A DNA stretch of 64,000 nucleotides from Panulirus ornatus (lineage: Eukaryota; Arthropoda; Malacostraca; Decapoda; Palinuridae), in the NCBI RefSeq assembly GCF_036320965.1, contig NC_092276.1, forward strand, positions 6,818,282-6,882,281, in the 5' to 3' direction. Below are positions 10,379 through 20,870 of the stretch, piece by piece; position 1 is the stretch's first letter, and each line of letters starts with the position of its first letter. Position numbers and translations under genes: made by a program. The notes under the pieces were generated by a model. It was not told the DNA's origin, made no database searches, and saw nothing but the letters and a program-made list of their open reading frames with translations.

Positions 10379-11335
10379 TGATGTCACTGTGGCTTTTTTT
10401 ACATATATATGGATGGAGTGATATGAGAGAGGAAAGCAAAACTAGGAAAATGGGGTGCAGAGATGGAGCATGGTGGCTAGTGACAAGCCTGTTTGCAGAT
10501 GATGGGTTATTTGCTAAGTGAAGAGGAGTTGCAGAATGTTGTGTTTCATGATGTATGTAAGCATGGGCAATGGAAGGTCATTCCTAGCAAAAGTAAAGTC
10601 ATGATGTTTGAAACGAAGCAGAGGGAAAGTTTAGATTTAGGGAAAGTATAGATTTTGCAAAGCCCAACTGAGTGAGAGAAGAAAGTATACTGAGCTGTAT
10701 TATAGATATAGGGGAGAGAGACTGGGAGAAGTGACAGAATTTAAGTATCCGTGAGCTATCTTGGGTAAATTTTGTGATATGGAAGGAGAGATAAGGGAAA
10801 GAGCAGTACTGGGTAGATAAGTCATTGGGTTCCTTGACAGAATAATGAGTGGTAGAGGTGTAAACATAAAGAAGTTAAGAAAGAATTAAGGGACAGCAGA
10901 GTCATCCCAAACCTGACCAAAACATGGATGTGGAACAAGTTGCAGAGGTCAAGAATTCAGCCTGTGGAAATGAGCTATTTGAGAAGAGTATGTGGTGTGG
11001 CTAAATGGAAAGAAGAAAGAAATGAGGGGATGTATGAGAGTTTTGGTATGGCAGGGAATGCATGGGAATGAACTGTGGAGTGGTAGACAGTAACATGCTA
11101 TTCTTTGAAGTGGTTTGGGCATACGGAAAGAATGCAAGATGGGGAGTTTACAAGGAGAGTGTATGATAAAAAGGGTAGGTGCGAGAGGAAGACCGCCTGT
11201 GATATGGAGATATTGAGAGAAAGAGTACTGGAGGGAGGGAGAGAAATGGCGGAATAATATGTGGAATGCTGTATTTGAGGTAGGCATGTAAGGATGGATA
11301 AGTGGATATTCTTTTGCCATGGCCACTCATTTAAT
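10379..11335 (+). mobile_element. LINE-B fragment, RT and C-terminal region
   Basis: Decayed RT and C-terminal coding sequence. LFADDGLFAK near 10490 is the RT motif C; KVIPSKSKVMMFET follows. Near 11105-11170 the blocks WFGHTERMQDGEFTRRVYD and GRCERKT resemble the WFGHMERM-(10)-TKRIY region of LINE-A but are distinct. Many stops. The family's 3' end lies near 11335. Confidence 0.6.
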
Positions 11336-12713
11336 GGGAGTTCCCAGAGAAAATGAGTGTCAGATATGTTTAGCTAGATATACAGGTAGCCAAATATATA
11401 TCTTGTATCTGGCCAACATAAATTGTAAGAAGATTCATAATCTCTGAATTAAAGCTCAGTTAACCAATATTTTTATTATAATAAAGGAATGGACGTAATA
11501 CCTGTTTAACTGCATACATAAAACAATGAACAGTTGGGTTATATCTTAAAGCATGGTAAGACATTTATGAAGTATGACAGAAAATAAAAGAAAATGCTGA
11601 ATGCACGTACAACAATATTTGGAAACATTCAAAAAGTTTGTATTTCTCATGTCTGTTCCCTCCTGGAGCACTCTGAAGGGGGTGACCAAGGCAACAGTCT
11701 CCATAACTAATGAACTCCATTGCCACTTCTTAGCCTTTAGTGCCTCACTCTGAATAGGTCACTGGCAAAGAGAAACTCTAGTTCAGTGTTTGCAAAGCCT
11801 CAAAGCTAATATTCCTATATTCTATTGCTCCTACCATTTTGCTAAAAGGCAGGGGCTAACACATAGTGCTTGTTGCAGGAAAATGTAGTCACAAAGAATG
11901 AGCTGTTTAATTTATGTGTGTGACAAGCTGAGATTGTATGCTTCTGCACAAAATGCCAGTAGTCCACACATTGGTGACATAGAAAGAAAAGACAGCTATC
12001 TGGGTCAGAAGAGTGCAACTTGGCAACCAGTGAAGTGCAGGCTCACTACACAGGTAGGTTGTACTGGTAATATACCTCCCTGTACGTTGGCTGCCTACTA
12101 ACTACATCATTCAAAAAGAAAACACTAAATATAAATACATGACAAGAAGCAGAAATGTTTCAGAGAAGAAAGTGATGAAATTAGCTTGACTAAACAGGTA
12201 AGTATGAACTTAAAATGATAAATATTTGAGTACCACTTTACTAAGAAAAAAAAAAAAATATCAGAAAAATTTAAGGTAAGCAAGGCTAACACAATACATT
12301 CTGCTGAGAGATTTACCAATGAAGGGAGAATTTAAGGTCTACAGAACCAAGAAGCAATGAGATGATTATTAAAGTAACAATAGAATGCTAAGGCTAAATT
12401 TCTACAGCAAACTGAATTAGTATCTTATGAATAAAATCAGAGAGCATAATGGAAAAGGGAGAATCATTAGTAGAGTACTGCATTACAAAGTGTTATTGTG
12501 CAACAAGTTAGTATTAATGATATTCTCTGTGCAGTAATTCTATGGATGGGTGACTCCAAGGGCTACCCTACTCAAAATTCAAGATAATGGTGGTTAGTTA
12601 CATATAGTATAGAAGGCAATTACCTTGCCATATATAGAAGATATATTAGAAAAAGAATATATCAAATTTCAGTTCACAGTAACTACCTTTGCACTGCCCC
12701 ACAAAAGGTAATA
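11336..12713. other. Unassigned single-copy-like DNA
   Basis: AT-rich sequence containing Repeat-C at 11655-11995. Bases 11996-12713 match nothing else in the window apart from copy 2. No coding exon with consistent splice borders was recognised. Confidence 0.45.
11655..11995 (+). repeat. Repeat-C, unclassified dispersed repeat
   Basis: Shares ordered blocks with 19709-20075: a GGAGCACTCTGAAGGGGGTG-like start, AAGGCAACAGTCTCCATAAC, CACTTCTTAGCCTTTAGTGCC, ATTTTGCTAAAAGGCAGGG, AACACATAGTGCT and GCCAGTAGTCCACAC. A shorter match lies at 55417-55500. No coding capacity, terminal repeats or A-tail are obvious. Confidence 0.6.
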
Positions 12714-12809
12714 CAGGTTGAGTATCCCTTATCTGAAATGCCTGGGACCAGAAGTGTTTCAGATTTTGGATTTTTTTGAATTTTGGAATATTTGTATACG
12801 TAATGAGAT

Positions 12810-14360
12810 GCATGCATAGCGCCATTGTACAAAGGCAAAGGGGATAAGAGTGAGTGCTCAAATTACAGAGGTATAAGTTTGTTGAGTATTCCTGGTAAAT
12901 TATATGGGAGGGTATTGATTGAGAGGGTGAAGGCATGTACAGAGCATCAGATTGGGGAAGAGCAGTATGGTTTCAGAAGTGGTAGAGGATGTGTGGATCA
13001 GGTGTTTGCTTTGAAGAATGTATGTGAGAAATACTTAGAAAAGCAAATGGATTTGTATGTAGCATTTATGGATCTGGAGAAGGCATATGATAGAGTTGAT
13101 AGAGATGCTCTGTGGAAGGTATTAAGAATATATGGTGTGGGAGGAAAGTTGTTAGAAGCAGTGAAAAGTTTTTATCGAGGATGTAAGGCATGTGTACGTG
13201 TAGGAAGAGAGGAAAGTGATTGGTTCTCAGTGAATGTAGGTTTGCGGCAGGGGTGTGTGATGTCTCCATGGTTGTTTAATTTGTTTATGGATGGGGTTGT
13301 TAGGGAGGTAAATGCAAGAGTTTTGGAAAGAGGGGCAAGTATGAAGTCTGTTGGGGATGAGAGAGCTTGGGAAGTGAGTCAGTTGTTGTTCGCTGATGAT
13401 ACAGCGCTGGTGGCTGATTCATGTGAGAAACTGCAGAGGCTGGTGACTGAGTTTGGTAAAGTGTGTGGAAGAAGAAAGTTAAGAGTAAATGTGAATAAGA
13501 GCAAGGTTATTAGGTACAGTAGGGTTGAGGGTCAAGTCAATTGGGAGGTGAGTTTGAATGGAGAAAAACTGGAGGAAGTGAAGTGTTTTAGATATCTGGG
13601 AGAGGATCTGGCAGCAGATGGAACCATGGAAGCGGAAGCGGATCATAGGGTGGGGGAGGGGGCGAAAATTCTGGAGGCCTTGAAGAGTGTGTGGAAGTCG
13701 AGAACATTATCTCGGAAAGCAAAAATGGGTATGTTTGAAGGAATAGTGGTTCCAACAATGTTGTATGGTTGCGAGGCGTGGGCTATGGATAGAGTTGTGC
13801 TCAGGAGGATGGATGTGCTGGAAATGAGATGTTTGAGGACAATGTGTGGTGTGAGGTGGTTGATCGAGTGAGTAACGTAAGGGTAAGAGAGATATGTGGA
13901 AATAAAAAGAGCGTGGTTGAGAGAGCAGAAGAGGGTGTTTTGAAGTGGTTTGGGCACATGGAGAGAATGAGTGAGGAAAGATTGACCAAGAGGATATATG
14001 TGTCGGAGGTGGAGGGAACGAGGAGAAGAGGGAGACCAAATTGGAGGTGGAAAGATGGAGTGAAAAAGATTTTGTGTGATCGGGGCCTGAACATGCAGGA
14101 GGGTGAAAGGAGGGCAAGGAATAGAGTGAATTGGAGCAATGTGGTATACCGGGGTTGACGTGCTGTCAGTGGATTGAATCAAGGCATGTGAAGTGTCTGG
14201 GGTAAACCATGGAAAGCTGTGTAGGTATGTATATTTGCGTGTGTGGACGTATGTATATACATGTGTATGGGGGGGGGTTGGGCCATTTCTTTCGTCTGTT
14301 TCCTTGCGCTACCTCGCAAACGCGGGAGACAGCGACAAAGTATAATAAAGAAAATAAATA
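12810..14360 (+). mobile_element. LINE-A, 5'-truncated, with target-site duplication
   Basis: Flanked by AATGAGAT at 12802-12809 and again at 14361-14368, and sitting inside the Tigger-like element whose body resumes exactly after the second copy. It starts in the RT region (the ATGCATAGCGCCATTG segment before YKGKG) and runs through the complete 3' UTR to an AATAAAGAAAATAAATA tail. This is the best-defined insertion in the window and fixes both ends of the 3' half of LINE-A. Confidence 0.92.
12825..13871 (+). pseudogene. LINE-A reverse transcriptase, truncated and frameshifted
   Basis: A 348-residue open stretch from YKGKGDKSECSNYRGISLL onwards. RT motifs in order: FMDLEKAYDRVD (about residues 81-92, first catalytic Asp), LRQGCVMSPWLFNLFMDGVV (about 139-158), QLLFADDTALVAD (about 188-200, catalytic Asp pair), LYGCEAWAMD (about 315). 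One missing T at about 13859 (GGTGGTTGATCG, versus GGTGGTTTGATCG elsewhere) shifts the frame; the C-terminal region continues at 13829-14158 to VVYRG and TGA. The endonuclease is absent through 5' truncation. Confidence 0.9.
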
Positions 14361-14446
14361 AATGAGATATCTTGAGGATGTGACCCAAGTCTAAATGCAA
14401 AATCCATTTATGTTTCATACACACCTTATATACATGACCTGAAGGT

Positions 14447-14600
14447 CTTTCTTTTTCTTTCGTACTATTCGCCATTTCCCGTGATAGCGAGGTAGCGTTA
14501 AGAACAGAGGACTGGGCCTTTGAGGGAATATCCTCACCTGGCCCCCTTCTCTGTTCCTTCTTTTGGAAAATTGAAAAAAACAAGAGGGGAGGATTTCCAG
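14447..14600 (-). mobile_element. SINE-A, 5'-truncated, with target-site duplication
   Basis: Bracketed by CCTGAAGGT at 14438-14446 and 14601-14609, a 9-bp duplication inside the Tigger-like body. On the minus strand it ends in a GAAAGAAAAAGAAAG tail and begins at CTGGAAATCCTCCCC, so the head of the element is missing. 5' truncation plus duplication is the mark of LINE-driven insertion. Copy 2 has lost most of this copy and the left duplication by deletion. Confidence 0.88.
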
Positions 14601-14624
14601 CCTGAAGGTAATTTATACAATATT

Positions 14625-14653
14625 GCTACCTCGCAAACGCGGGAGACAGCGAC

Positions 14654-14708
<55 letters not shown>
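14625..14708 (+). mobile_element. LINE-A tail-only insertion with long poly(A)
   Basis: Only the last 34 nt of LINE-A (GCTACCTCGCAAACGCGGGA then GACAGCGACAAAGT), followed by about 50 A, inserted in the Tigger-like body between ACAATATT and TTGATAATTTTG. It shows how little 3' sequence an inserted copy can carry. Confidence 0.8.
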
Positions 14709-14714
<6 letters not shown>

Positions 14715-14903
14715 ATTTTGCGCATGAAACAGTTTGTGTAACACAACCATCAGAAAGCTAGTGTCACAACCTCAACTTCCTGTGTGGGCAATCTGTGGTT
14801 GTTTAGCATCACATTCATTCTTGATTCTGAATTTATAAGCTACTGATAAGCAATCATTTTCCTACACCTATTCACACATAAGTACTGAACTGTAAAAAAA
14901 AAT

Positions 14904-15331
<428 letters not shown>

Positions 15332-15333
15332 GA

Positions 15334-16772
15334 GTGGGGGAGGAATGGGATGTATTTAGGGAATCAGTGATGGATTGCGCAAAAGATGCTTGTGGCATGA
15401 GAAGAGTGGGAGGTGGGTTGATTAGAAAGGGTAGTGAGTGGTGGGATGAAGAAGTAAGAGTATTAGTGAAAGAGAAGAGAGAGGCATTTGGACGATTTTT
15501 GCAGGGAAAAAATGCAATTGAGTGGGAGATGTATAAAAGAAAGAGACAGGAGGTCAAGAGAAAGGTGCAAGAGGTGAAAAAAAGGGCAAATGAGAGTTGG
15601 GGTGAGAGAGTATCATTAAATTTTAGGGAGAATAAAAAGATGTTCTGGAAGGAGGTAAATAAAGTGCGTAAGACAAGGGAGCAAATGGGAACTTCAGTGA
15701 AGGGCGCAAATGGGGAGGTGATAACAAGTAGTGGTAATGTGAGAAGGAGATGGAGTGAGTATTTTGAAGGTTTGTTGAATGTGTTTGATGATAGAGTGGC
15801 AGATATAGGGTGTTTTGGTCGAGGTGGTGTGCAAAGTGAGAGGGTTAGGGAAAATGATTTGGTAAACAGAGAAGAAGTAGTAAAAGCTTTGCGAAGATGA
15901 AAGCCGGCAAGGCAGCAGGTTTGGATGGTATTGCAGTGGAATTTATTAAAAAAGGGGGTGACTGTATTGTTGACTGGTTGGTAAGGTTATTTAATGTATG
16001 TATGACTCATGGTGAGGTGCCTGAGGACTGGCAGAATGCGTGCATAGTGCCATTGTACAAAGGCAAAGGGGATAAGAGTGAGTGCTCAAATTACAGAGGT
16101 ATAAGTTTGTTGAGTATTCCTGGTAAATTATATGGGAGGGTATTGATTGAGAGGGTGAAGGCATGTACAGAGCATCAGATTGGGGAAGAGCAGTGTGGTT
16201 TCAGAAGTGGTAGAGGATGTGTGGATCAGGTGTTTGCTTTGAAGAATGTATGTGAGAAATACTTAGAAAAGCAAATGGATTTGTATGTAGCATTTATGGA
16301 TCTGGAGAAGGCATATGATAGAGTTGATAGAGATGCTCTGTGGAAGGTATTAAGAATATATGGTGTGGGAGGCAAGTTGTTAGAAGCAGTGAAAAGTTAT
16401 TATCGAGGATGTAAGGCATGTTTACGTGTAGGAAGAGAGGAAAGTGATTGGTTCTCAGTGAATGTAGGTTTGCGGCAGGGGTGTGTGATGTCTCCATGGT
16501 TGTTTAATTTGTTTATGGATGGGGTTGTTAGGGAGGTGAATGCAAGAGTTTTGGAAAGAGGGGCAAGTATGAAGTCTGTTGGGGATGAGAGAGCTTGGGA
16601 AGTGAGTCAGTTGTTGTTCGCTGATGATACAGCGCTGGTGGCTGATTCATGTGAGAAACTGCAGAAGCTGGTGACTGAGTTTGGTAAAGTGTGTGAAAGA
16701 AGAAAGTTAAGAGTAAATGTGAATAAGAGCAAGGTTATTAGGTACAGTAGGGTTGAGGGTCACGTCAATTAG
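15334..16772 (+). pseudogene. LINE-A linker and reverse transcriptase, one frameshift
   Basis: Two overlapping open stretches (15334-15900 and 15897-16772) are one coding region split by a missing base near 15890 (GCGAAGATG; GCGGAAGATG in copy 2). Order: linker with RRRWSEYFEGLLNVFDDRV, then KMKAGKAAGLDGIAVEFIK and GEVPEDWQNACIVPLYKGKG (RT entry region), FMDLEKAYDRVD (motif A), LRQGCVMSPWLFN (motif B) and LLFADDTALVAD (motif C). It ends at a TAG that replaces the Trp codon before EVSLNGEKLEE; copy 2 shares this stop, so it predates the duplication. Confidence 0.9.
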
Positions 16773-16775
16773 GAG

Positions 16776-17387
16776 GTGAGTTTGAATGGAGAAAAACTGG
16801 AGGAAGTGAAGTGTTTTAGATATCTGGGAGTGGATCTGGCAGCGGATGGAACCATGGAAGCGGAAGTGGATCATAGGGTGGGGGAGGGGGCGAAAATTTT
16901 GGGAGCCTTGAAAAATGTGTGGAAGTCGAGAACATTGTCTCGGAAAGCAAAAATGGGTATGTTTGAAGGAATAGTGGTTCCAACAATGTTGTATGGTTGC
17001 GAGGCGTGGGCTATGGATAGAGATGTGCGCAGGAGGATGGATGTGCTGGAAATGAGATGTTTGAGGACAATGTGTGGTGTGAGGTGGTTTGATCGAGTAA
17101 GTAACGTAAGGGTAAGAGAGATATGTGGAAATAAAAAGAGCGTGGTTGAGAGAGCAGAAGAGGGTGTTTTGAAATGGTTTGGGCACATGGAGAGAATGAG
17201 TGAGGAGAGATTGACCAAGAGGATATATGTGTCGGAGGTGGAGGGAACGAGGAGAAGAGGGAGACCAAATTGGAGGTGGAAAGATGGAGTGAAAAAGATT
17301 TTGTGTGATCGGGGCCTGAACATGCAGGAGGGTGAAAGGAGGGCAAGGAATAGAGTGAATTGGAGCGATGTGGTATACCGGGGTTGA
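16776..17387 (+). pseudogene. LINE-A C-terminal domain
   Basis: A 203-residue open stretch immediately after the shared TAG, in the same frame as the upstream RT. Blocks in order: SLNGEKLEEVKCFRYLGVDL, KAKMGMFEGIVVPTMLYGCE, RRMDVLEMRCLRTMCGVRWF, WFGHMERMSEERLTKRIYV, RGRPNWRWKDGVKKIL and NRVNWSDVVYRG. The terminal TGA is a CGA in older copies, which read on through RRAVNGLNQGM. The RT thumb probably lies in the first part; the rest is a basic tail of unknown role. Confidence 0.85.
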
Positions 17388-17581
17388 CGTGCTGTCAGTG
17401 GATTGAATCAGGGCATGTGAAGCGTCTGGGGTAAACCATGGAAAGCTGTGTAGGTATGTATATTTGCATGTGTGGACGTATGTATATACATGTGTATGGG
17501 GGTGGGTTGGGCCATTTCTTTCGTCTGTTTCCTTGCGCTACCTCGCAAACGCGGGCGACAGCGGCAAAAAAAAAAAAAGAG

Positions 17582-17590
<9 letters not shown>

Positions 17591-17651
<61 letters not shown>
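17591..17651. repeat. (AT)n array
   Basis: Pure AT run between the A-rich tail of one LINE-A and the interior of the next. In copy 2 it and the following LINE-A piece are absent; there the tail passes through 24 bp of AT straight into SINE-A. Confidence 0.95.
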
Positions 17652-17653
<2 letters not shown>

Positions 17654-18380
17654 TTTGCGGCAGGGGTGTGTGATGTCTCCATGGTTGTTTAATTTGTTTA
17701 TGGATGGGGTTGTAAGGGAGGTAAATGCAAGAGTCCTGGAAAGAGGGGCAAGTATGAAGTCTGTTGGGGATGAGAGAGCTTGGGAAGTGAGTCAGTTGCT
17801 GTTCGCTGACGATACAGCGCTGGTGGCTGATTCATGTGAGAAACTGCAGAAGCTGGTGACTGAGTTTGGTAAAGTGTGTGGAAGAAGAAAGTTGAGAGTA
17901 AATGTGAATAAGAGCAAGGTTATTAGGTACAGTAGGGGTGAGGGTCAAGTCAATTGGGAGGTGAGTTTGAATGGAGAAAAACTGGAGGAAGTGAAGTGTT
18001 TTAGATATCTGGGAGTGGATCTGTCAGCGGATGGAACCATGGAAGCGGAAGTGGATCATAGGGTGGGGGAGGGGGCGAAAATTTTGGAGTGAAAAAGATT
18101 TTGTGTGATCGGGGCCTGAACATGCAGGAGGGTGAAAGGAGGGCAAGGAATAGAGTGAATTGGAGTCATGTGGTATACAGGGGTTGACGTGCTGTCAGTG
18201 GATTGAATCAAGGCATGTGAAGCGTCTGGGGTAAACCATGGAAAGCTGTGTAGGTATGTATATCTGCGTGTGTGGACGTGTGTATGTACATGTGTATGGG
18301 GGGGGGGGGGTTGGGCCATTTCTTTCGTCTGTTTCCTTGCGCTACCTCGCAAACGCGGGAGACAGCGACAAAGTATAAAA

Positions 18381-18397
<17 letters not shown>
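17652..18397 (+). mobile_element. LINE-A with internal deletion
   Basis: Begins at LRQGCVMSPWLFN, continues through LLFADDTALVAD and RYLGVDLSADG, then at about 18090 jumps from the GEGAKILE coding segment to GTGAAAAAGATTTTGTGTG, losing about 360 bp of C-terminal coding sequence, and ends with the 3' UTR and a poly(A) run. No counterpart in copy 2. Confidence 0.85.

Positions 18398-18439
<42 letters not shown>
18398..18439. repeat. (AT)n array
   Basis: AT run between a LINE-A poly(A) tail and the T-rich tail of an opposite-strand SINE-A. Confidence 0.95.
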
Positions 18440-18443
<4 letters not shown>

Positions 18444-18559
18444 TTTTTTTTTTCATACTATTCGCCATTTCCCGCATTAGCGAGGTAGCGTTAAGAACAG
18501 AGGACTGGGCCTTTGAGGGAATATCCTCACCTGGCCCCCTTCTCTGTTCCTTCTTTTGG

Positions 18560-18593
<34 letters not shown>

Positions 18594-18678
18594 GGGGAGG
18601 ATTTCCAGCCCCCCGCTCCCTTCCCTTTTAGTCGCCTTCTACGACACGCAGGGAATACGTGGGAAGTATTCTTTCTCC

Positions 18679-18680
<2 letters not shown>
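18440..18680 (-). mobile_element. SINE-A copy
   Basis: Full minus-strand SINE-A with an internal A run of about 32 bases (18560-18591). The head ends at CTTTCTCCCC and passes directly into (AT)n. Confidence 0.88.

Positions 18681-18728
<48 letters not shown>
18681..18728. repeat. (AT)n array
   Basis: AT run that replaces the upstream part of the Penelope-like element; the PLE reading frame enters directly from it. Confidence 0.95.
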
Positions 18729-18731
<3 letters not shown>

Positions 18732-18738
18732 AGATTGC

Positions 18739-19506
18739 ATGATCCATCGACAAGGAAACAAGTTTAAGTTTAGCATATACAGAAAACCCACCAATGTATG
18801 CTCATATATCCATTATTACTCATCTCAACATGACAGAGTTAAATTATCATCATTTCAATCTATGTTCCTAAGGGCATTACATATTTGCAGTCCAGAGTTT
18901 ATTGATGATGAGTTTGAGAAGATATATTCTATTGGATCTAAGTTTAAGTACCCTAGATCTTTCATTGATAAATCCCTTAAGTTAGCAAAGAAATCATTTT
19001 ACAGAGTTGAGCCCAAACCTCCCATTGACACCAAGAATCTTACAGTTCTCCCTTTTAATAATAATTTCACTTTGCTTCCCATGTTGATTAAATCCTTTAA
19101 TGTAAATGTTGCCTTTAGCAACAATAATACTATAAAGAATATCTTAATCAGGAATTCACCAGAAAATTCTCTTCGTTGCATCTATAAAGTTCCTTGTGGA
19201 AACTTTGATAAATTTTATGTTGGTCAGACTGGTAAGGATCTTTCTGTTAGACTTAAGCAACATAAATGTAGTATAAGAATGGGACAAGAATCAAATGCCT
19301 TGTTTAATCATGTTAAAAACTATGATCATTGTATTGACTGGAGAAACGCCATCTCAGTTGTTCACTCTAACTCTATTATCAAGAGAAATATCATTGAATC
19401 TTCTATTATTAAATACACAAAGAATTATAATCTTAATATTAGTGATGGTCTGTACAAATTAGATAACTTTATTGTTGATAAGATTTGTAAAATGACAAGT
19501 TTATGA
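18739..19506 (+). CDS. PLE protein C-terminus: RT end plus GIY-YIG endonuclease
   Basis: 255 residues from the first Met; the frame is open further upstream into the AT array, so this Met is not the natural start. Residues 8-80 (FSIYRKPTNVCSYIHYYSS) match the end of a PLE reverse transcriptase. The GIY-YIG nuclease lies at about 147-235: CIY 147-149, YVG 160-162, Arg171 in SVRLKQH, His175, Glu220 in NIIESSI. PLE nucleases usually have a second Cys after IPC.N; here it is Phe156. The domain nicks DNA to prime reverse transcription of PLE RNA. The reading is intact in copies 1 and 2 with the same translation. Confidence 0.88.
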   Translation: MIHRQGNKFKFSIYRKPTNVCSYIHYYSSQHDRVKLSSFQSMFLRALHICSPEFIDDEFEKIYSIGSKFKYPRSFIDKSLKLAKKSFYRVEPKPPIDTKNLTVLPFNNNFTLLPMLIKSFNVNVAFSNNNTIKNILIRNSPENSLRCIYKVPCGNFDKFYVGQTGKDLSVRLKQHKCSIRMGQESNALFNHVKNYDHCIDWRNAISVVHSNSIIKRNIIESSIIKYTKNYNLNISDGLYKLDNFIVDKICKMTSL

Positions 19507-19605
19507 ACGCTCATATGTTTTGGACAATCACATGTTTACCAAATGGCGTCCTAGCTTCGTCTCTTCGATGTATATCAACTGACTGTTATATTCCTTTCTT
19601 GTGTC

Positions 19606-19646
19606 TCCCCTGATGATGTGATTATTACACGAAAGTGCACTTGGGA
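19606..19646 (+). ncRNA. Candidate hammerhead ribozyme in PLE 3' region
   Basis: Core CTGATGA (19610-19616), a short stem II GTG/CAC (19618-19620, 19628-19630) with one unpaired U, GAAA (19631-19634), then the palindrome GTGCAC (19635-19640) as a minimal stem III, TT with predicted cleavage after 19642, and GGGA (19643-19646) pairing with TCCC (19606-19609) as stem I. Hammerhead motifs with very short stem III are a published feature of PLEs. The core bases are unchanged in the copies at 41471 and 61057. Confidence 0.7.
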
Positions 19647-19708
19647 ACTTTTCGTGTTTCATTTTCCCCGTGAACTCATAGGAATATATATATATATATA
19701 TATATATC

Positions 19709-20075
19709 CAACTGGAACTCCCTCAAGGGGATGGCCACGGCAACAGAGTCTCGATAACTAGTGGAGTGCAGTGCCACTCCTTAGCCTTAAGTGCCTATCA
19801 AATATTCATACTGACTACTACTACCTAATGCTCCTGCCTATTACTACTACCTAATGTTTTTACCTAATGCTCCTGCCTAAATGTTCCTATCTACTACTGC
19901 TTCTATCATTTTGCCAAAAGGCAGGGCTAGCACATAGTGCTCACAGCACGAAAATCTAGAGTTAAGAATGAGTTGTGTGAGTTAGGTGTTGTTAAGTGTT
20001 ATGTGTAACAAGGAAAGATTGTCTGTTTGTAAACAAAAAGCCAGTAGTCCATGTGTGGGTGAGGCACAAAGGAAG
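19709..20075 (+). repeat. Repeat-C copy
   Basis: Matches 11655-11995 in block order, with an added run of CTACTACCTAATGCTCCTGC-like short repeats at 19817-19890. It lies just after the PLE and a 22-bp AT run. Absent from copy 2 at the corresponding place. Confidence 0.6.
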
Positions 20076-20460
20076 TGGCATCAAAGGTATAGACAGATAG
20101 AGGTGGAGGGAACACAGAGAAGCAGGAGACAAAATTGGGGGTGAAAGGATGGAGTTAAAAAGATTTAGAGCAATCAGGGCATAAGGGTGAAAGGCGTGCA
20201 AGGAATAAAGTGAATTGGAACGTTGTGGTATACTAGGGTTGACGAGCCATCAGTGGACTGAACCAAGGCATGTGAAACATCTGGGGTGAACCGTGGAAAG
20301 GTGTGTGGGGCCTGGATGTCAATAGGGAGCTGTGGTTTTGATGCATTGCACATGACAGCTAGAGAATGGTTGTGGCTTTCTTCATATGTTTCCTGGCATT
20401 ACCTCACTGACGCAGGAAACGGTGATCAATCATAAAATAATGAATATATAGTGAATAAAT
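20076..20460 (+). mobile_element. LINE-A, old 3' fragment
   Basis: Plus-strand LINE-A from the EVEGTQRSRRQNWG-like segment through the 3' UTR, ending TTACCTCACTGACGCAGGAA. It is clearly more diverged than the neighbouring copies. Absent from copy 2. Confidence 0.75.
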
Positions 20461-20473
20461 AGATAAATATATA

Positions 20474-20695
20474 TAGGGGAGAAAGAATACTTCCCACGTA
20501 TTCCCTGCATGTCGTAGAAGGCGACTAAAAGGGAAGGGAGCGGGGGGCTGGAAATCCTCCCCTCTCATTTTTTTTTAAATTTTCCAAAAGAAGGAACAGA
20601 GAAGGGGGCCATATGAGGATATTCCCTCAAAGGCCCAGTCCTCTGTTCTTAACGCTACCTCGCTAATGCGGGAAATGGCCAATAGTCTTAAAAAA

Positions 20696-20712
<17 letters not shown>
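20474..20712 (+). mobile_element. SINE-A copy
   Basis: Plus-strand SINE-A from AGGGGAGAAAGAATACTTCC to GGGAAATGGCCAATAGTC, followed by about 24 A. The A-run passes into a long AT array. Absent from copy 2. Confidence 0.88.
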
Positions 20713-20786
<74 letters not shown>

Positions 20787-20789
20787 ATA

Positions 20790-20862
<73 letters not shown>
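20713..20862. repeat. (AT)n array with GTATGTAT landmark
   Basis: About 150 bp of AT, interrupted once by GTATGTATATATATATGTAT. The same interruption occurs in the copy 2 array at 41549-41691, so the two arrays correspond although their left neighbours differ (SINE-A here, PLE there). Confidence 0.95.

Positions 20863-20870
<8 letters not shown>

Larger units (their letters stand above)
15332..17590 (+). mobile_element. LINE-A, longest young copy
   Basis: Runs from the linker upstream of the RT to the 3' UTR end at GACAGCGGC and an A-rich tail, about 2.26 kb. It lacks the endonuclease. Its partner in copy 2 (38001-40260) has different single-base indels, so each helps to interpret the other. 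The tail passes into (AT)n at 17591. Confidence 0.92.
18729..19683 (+). mobile_element. Penelope-like element, 3' part
   Basis: Contains the end of the PLE RT, a GIY-YIG nuclease, a stop at 19506 and about 175 bp of 3' sequence ending in CATAGGAAT, which carries a hammerhead-like core. The 5' part is missing. The divergent copy at 57830-61138 confirms the same 3' boundary, next to ATACATATACATATA. Confidence 0.88.

Noticed and set aside
14625..14708. Processed pseudogene or mRNA poly(A) site
   Set aside because: The sequence before the A-run is just the LINE-A 3' end.
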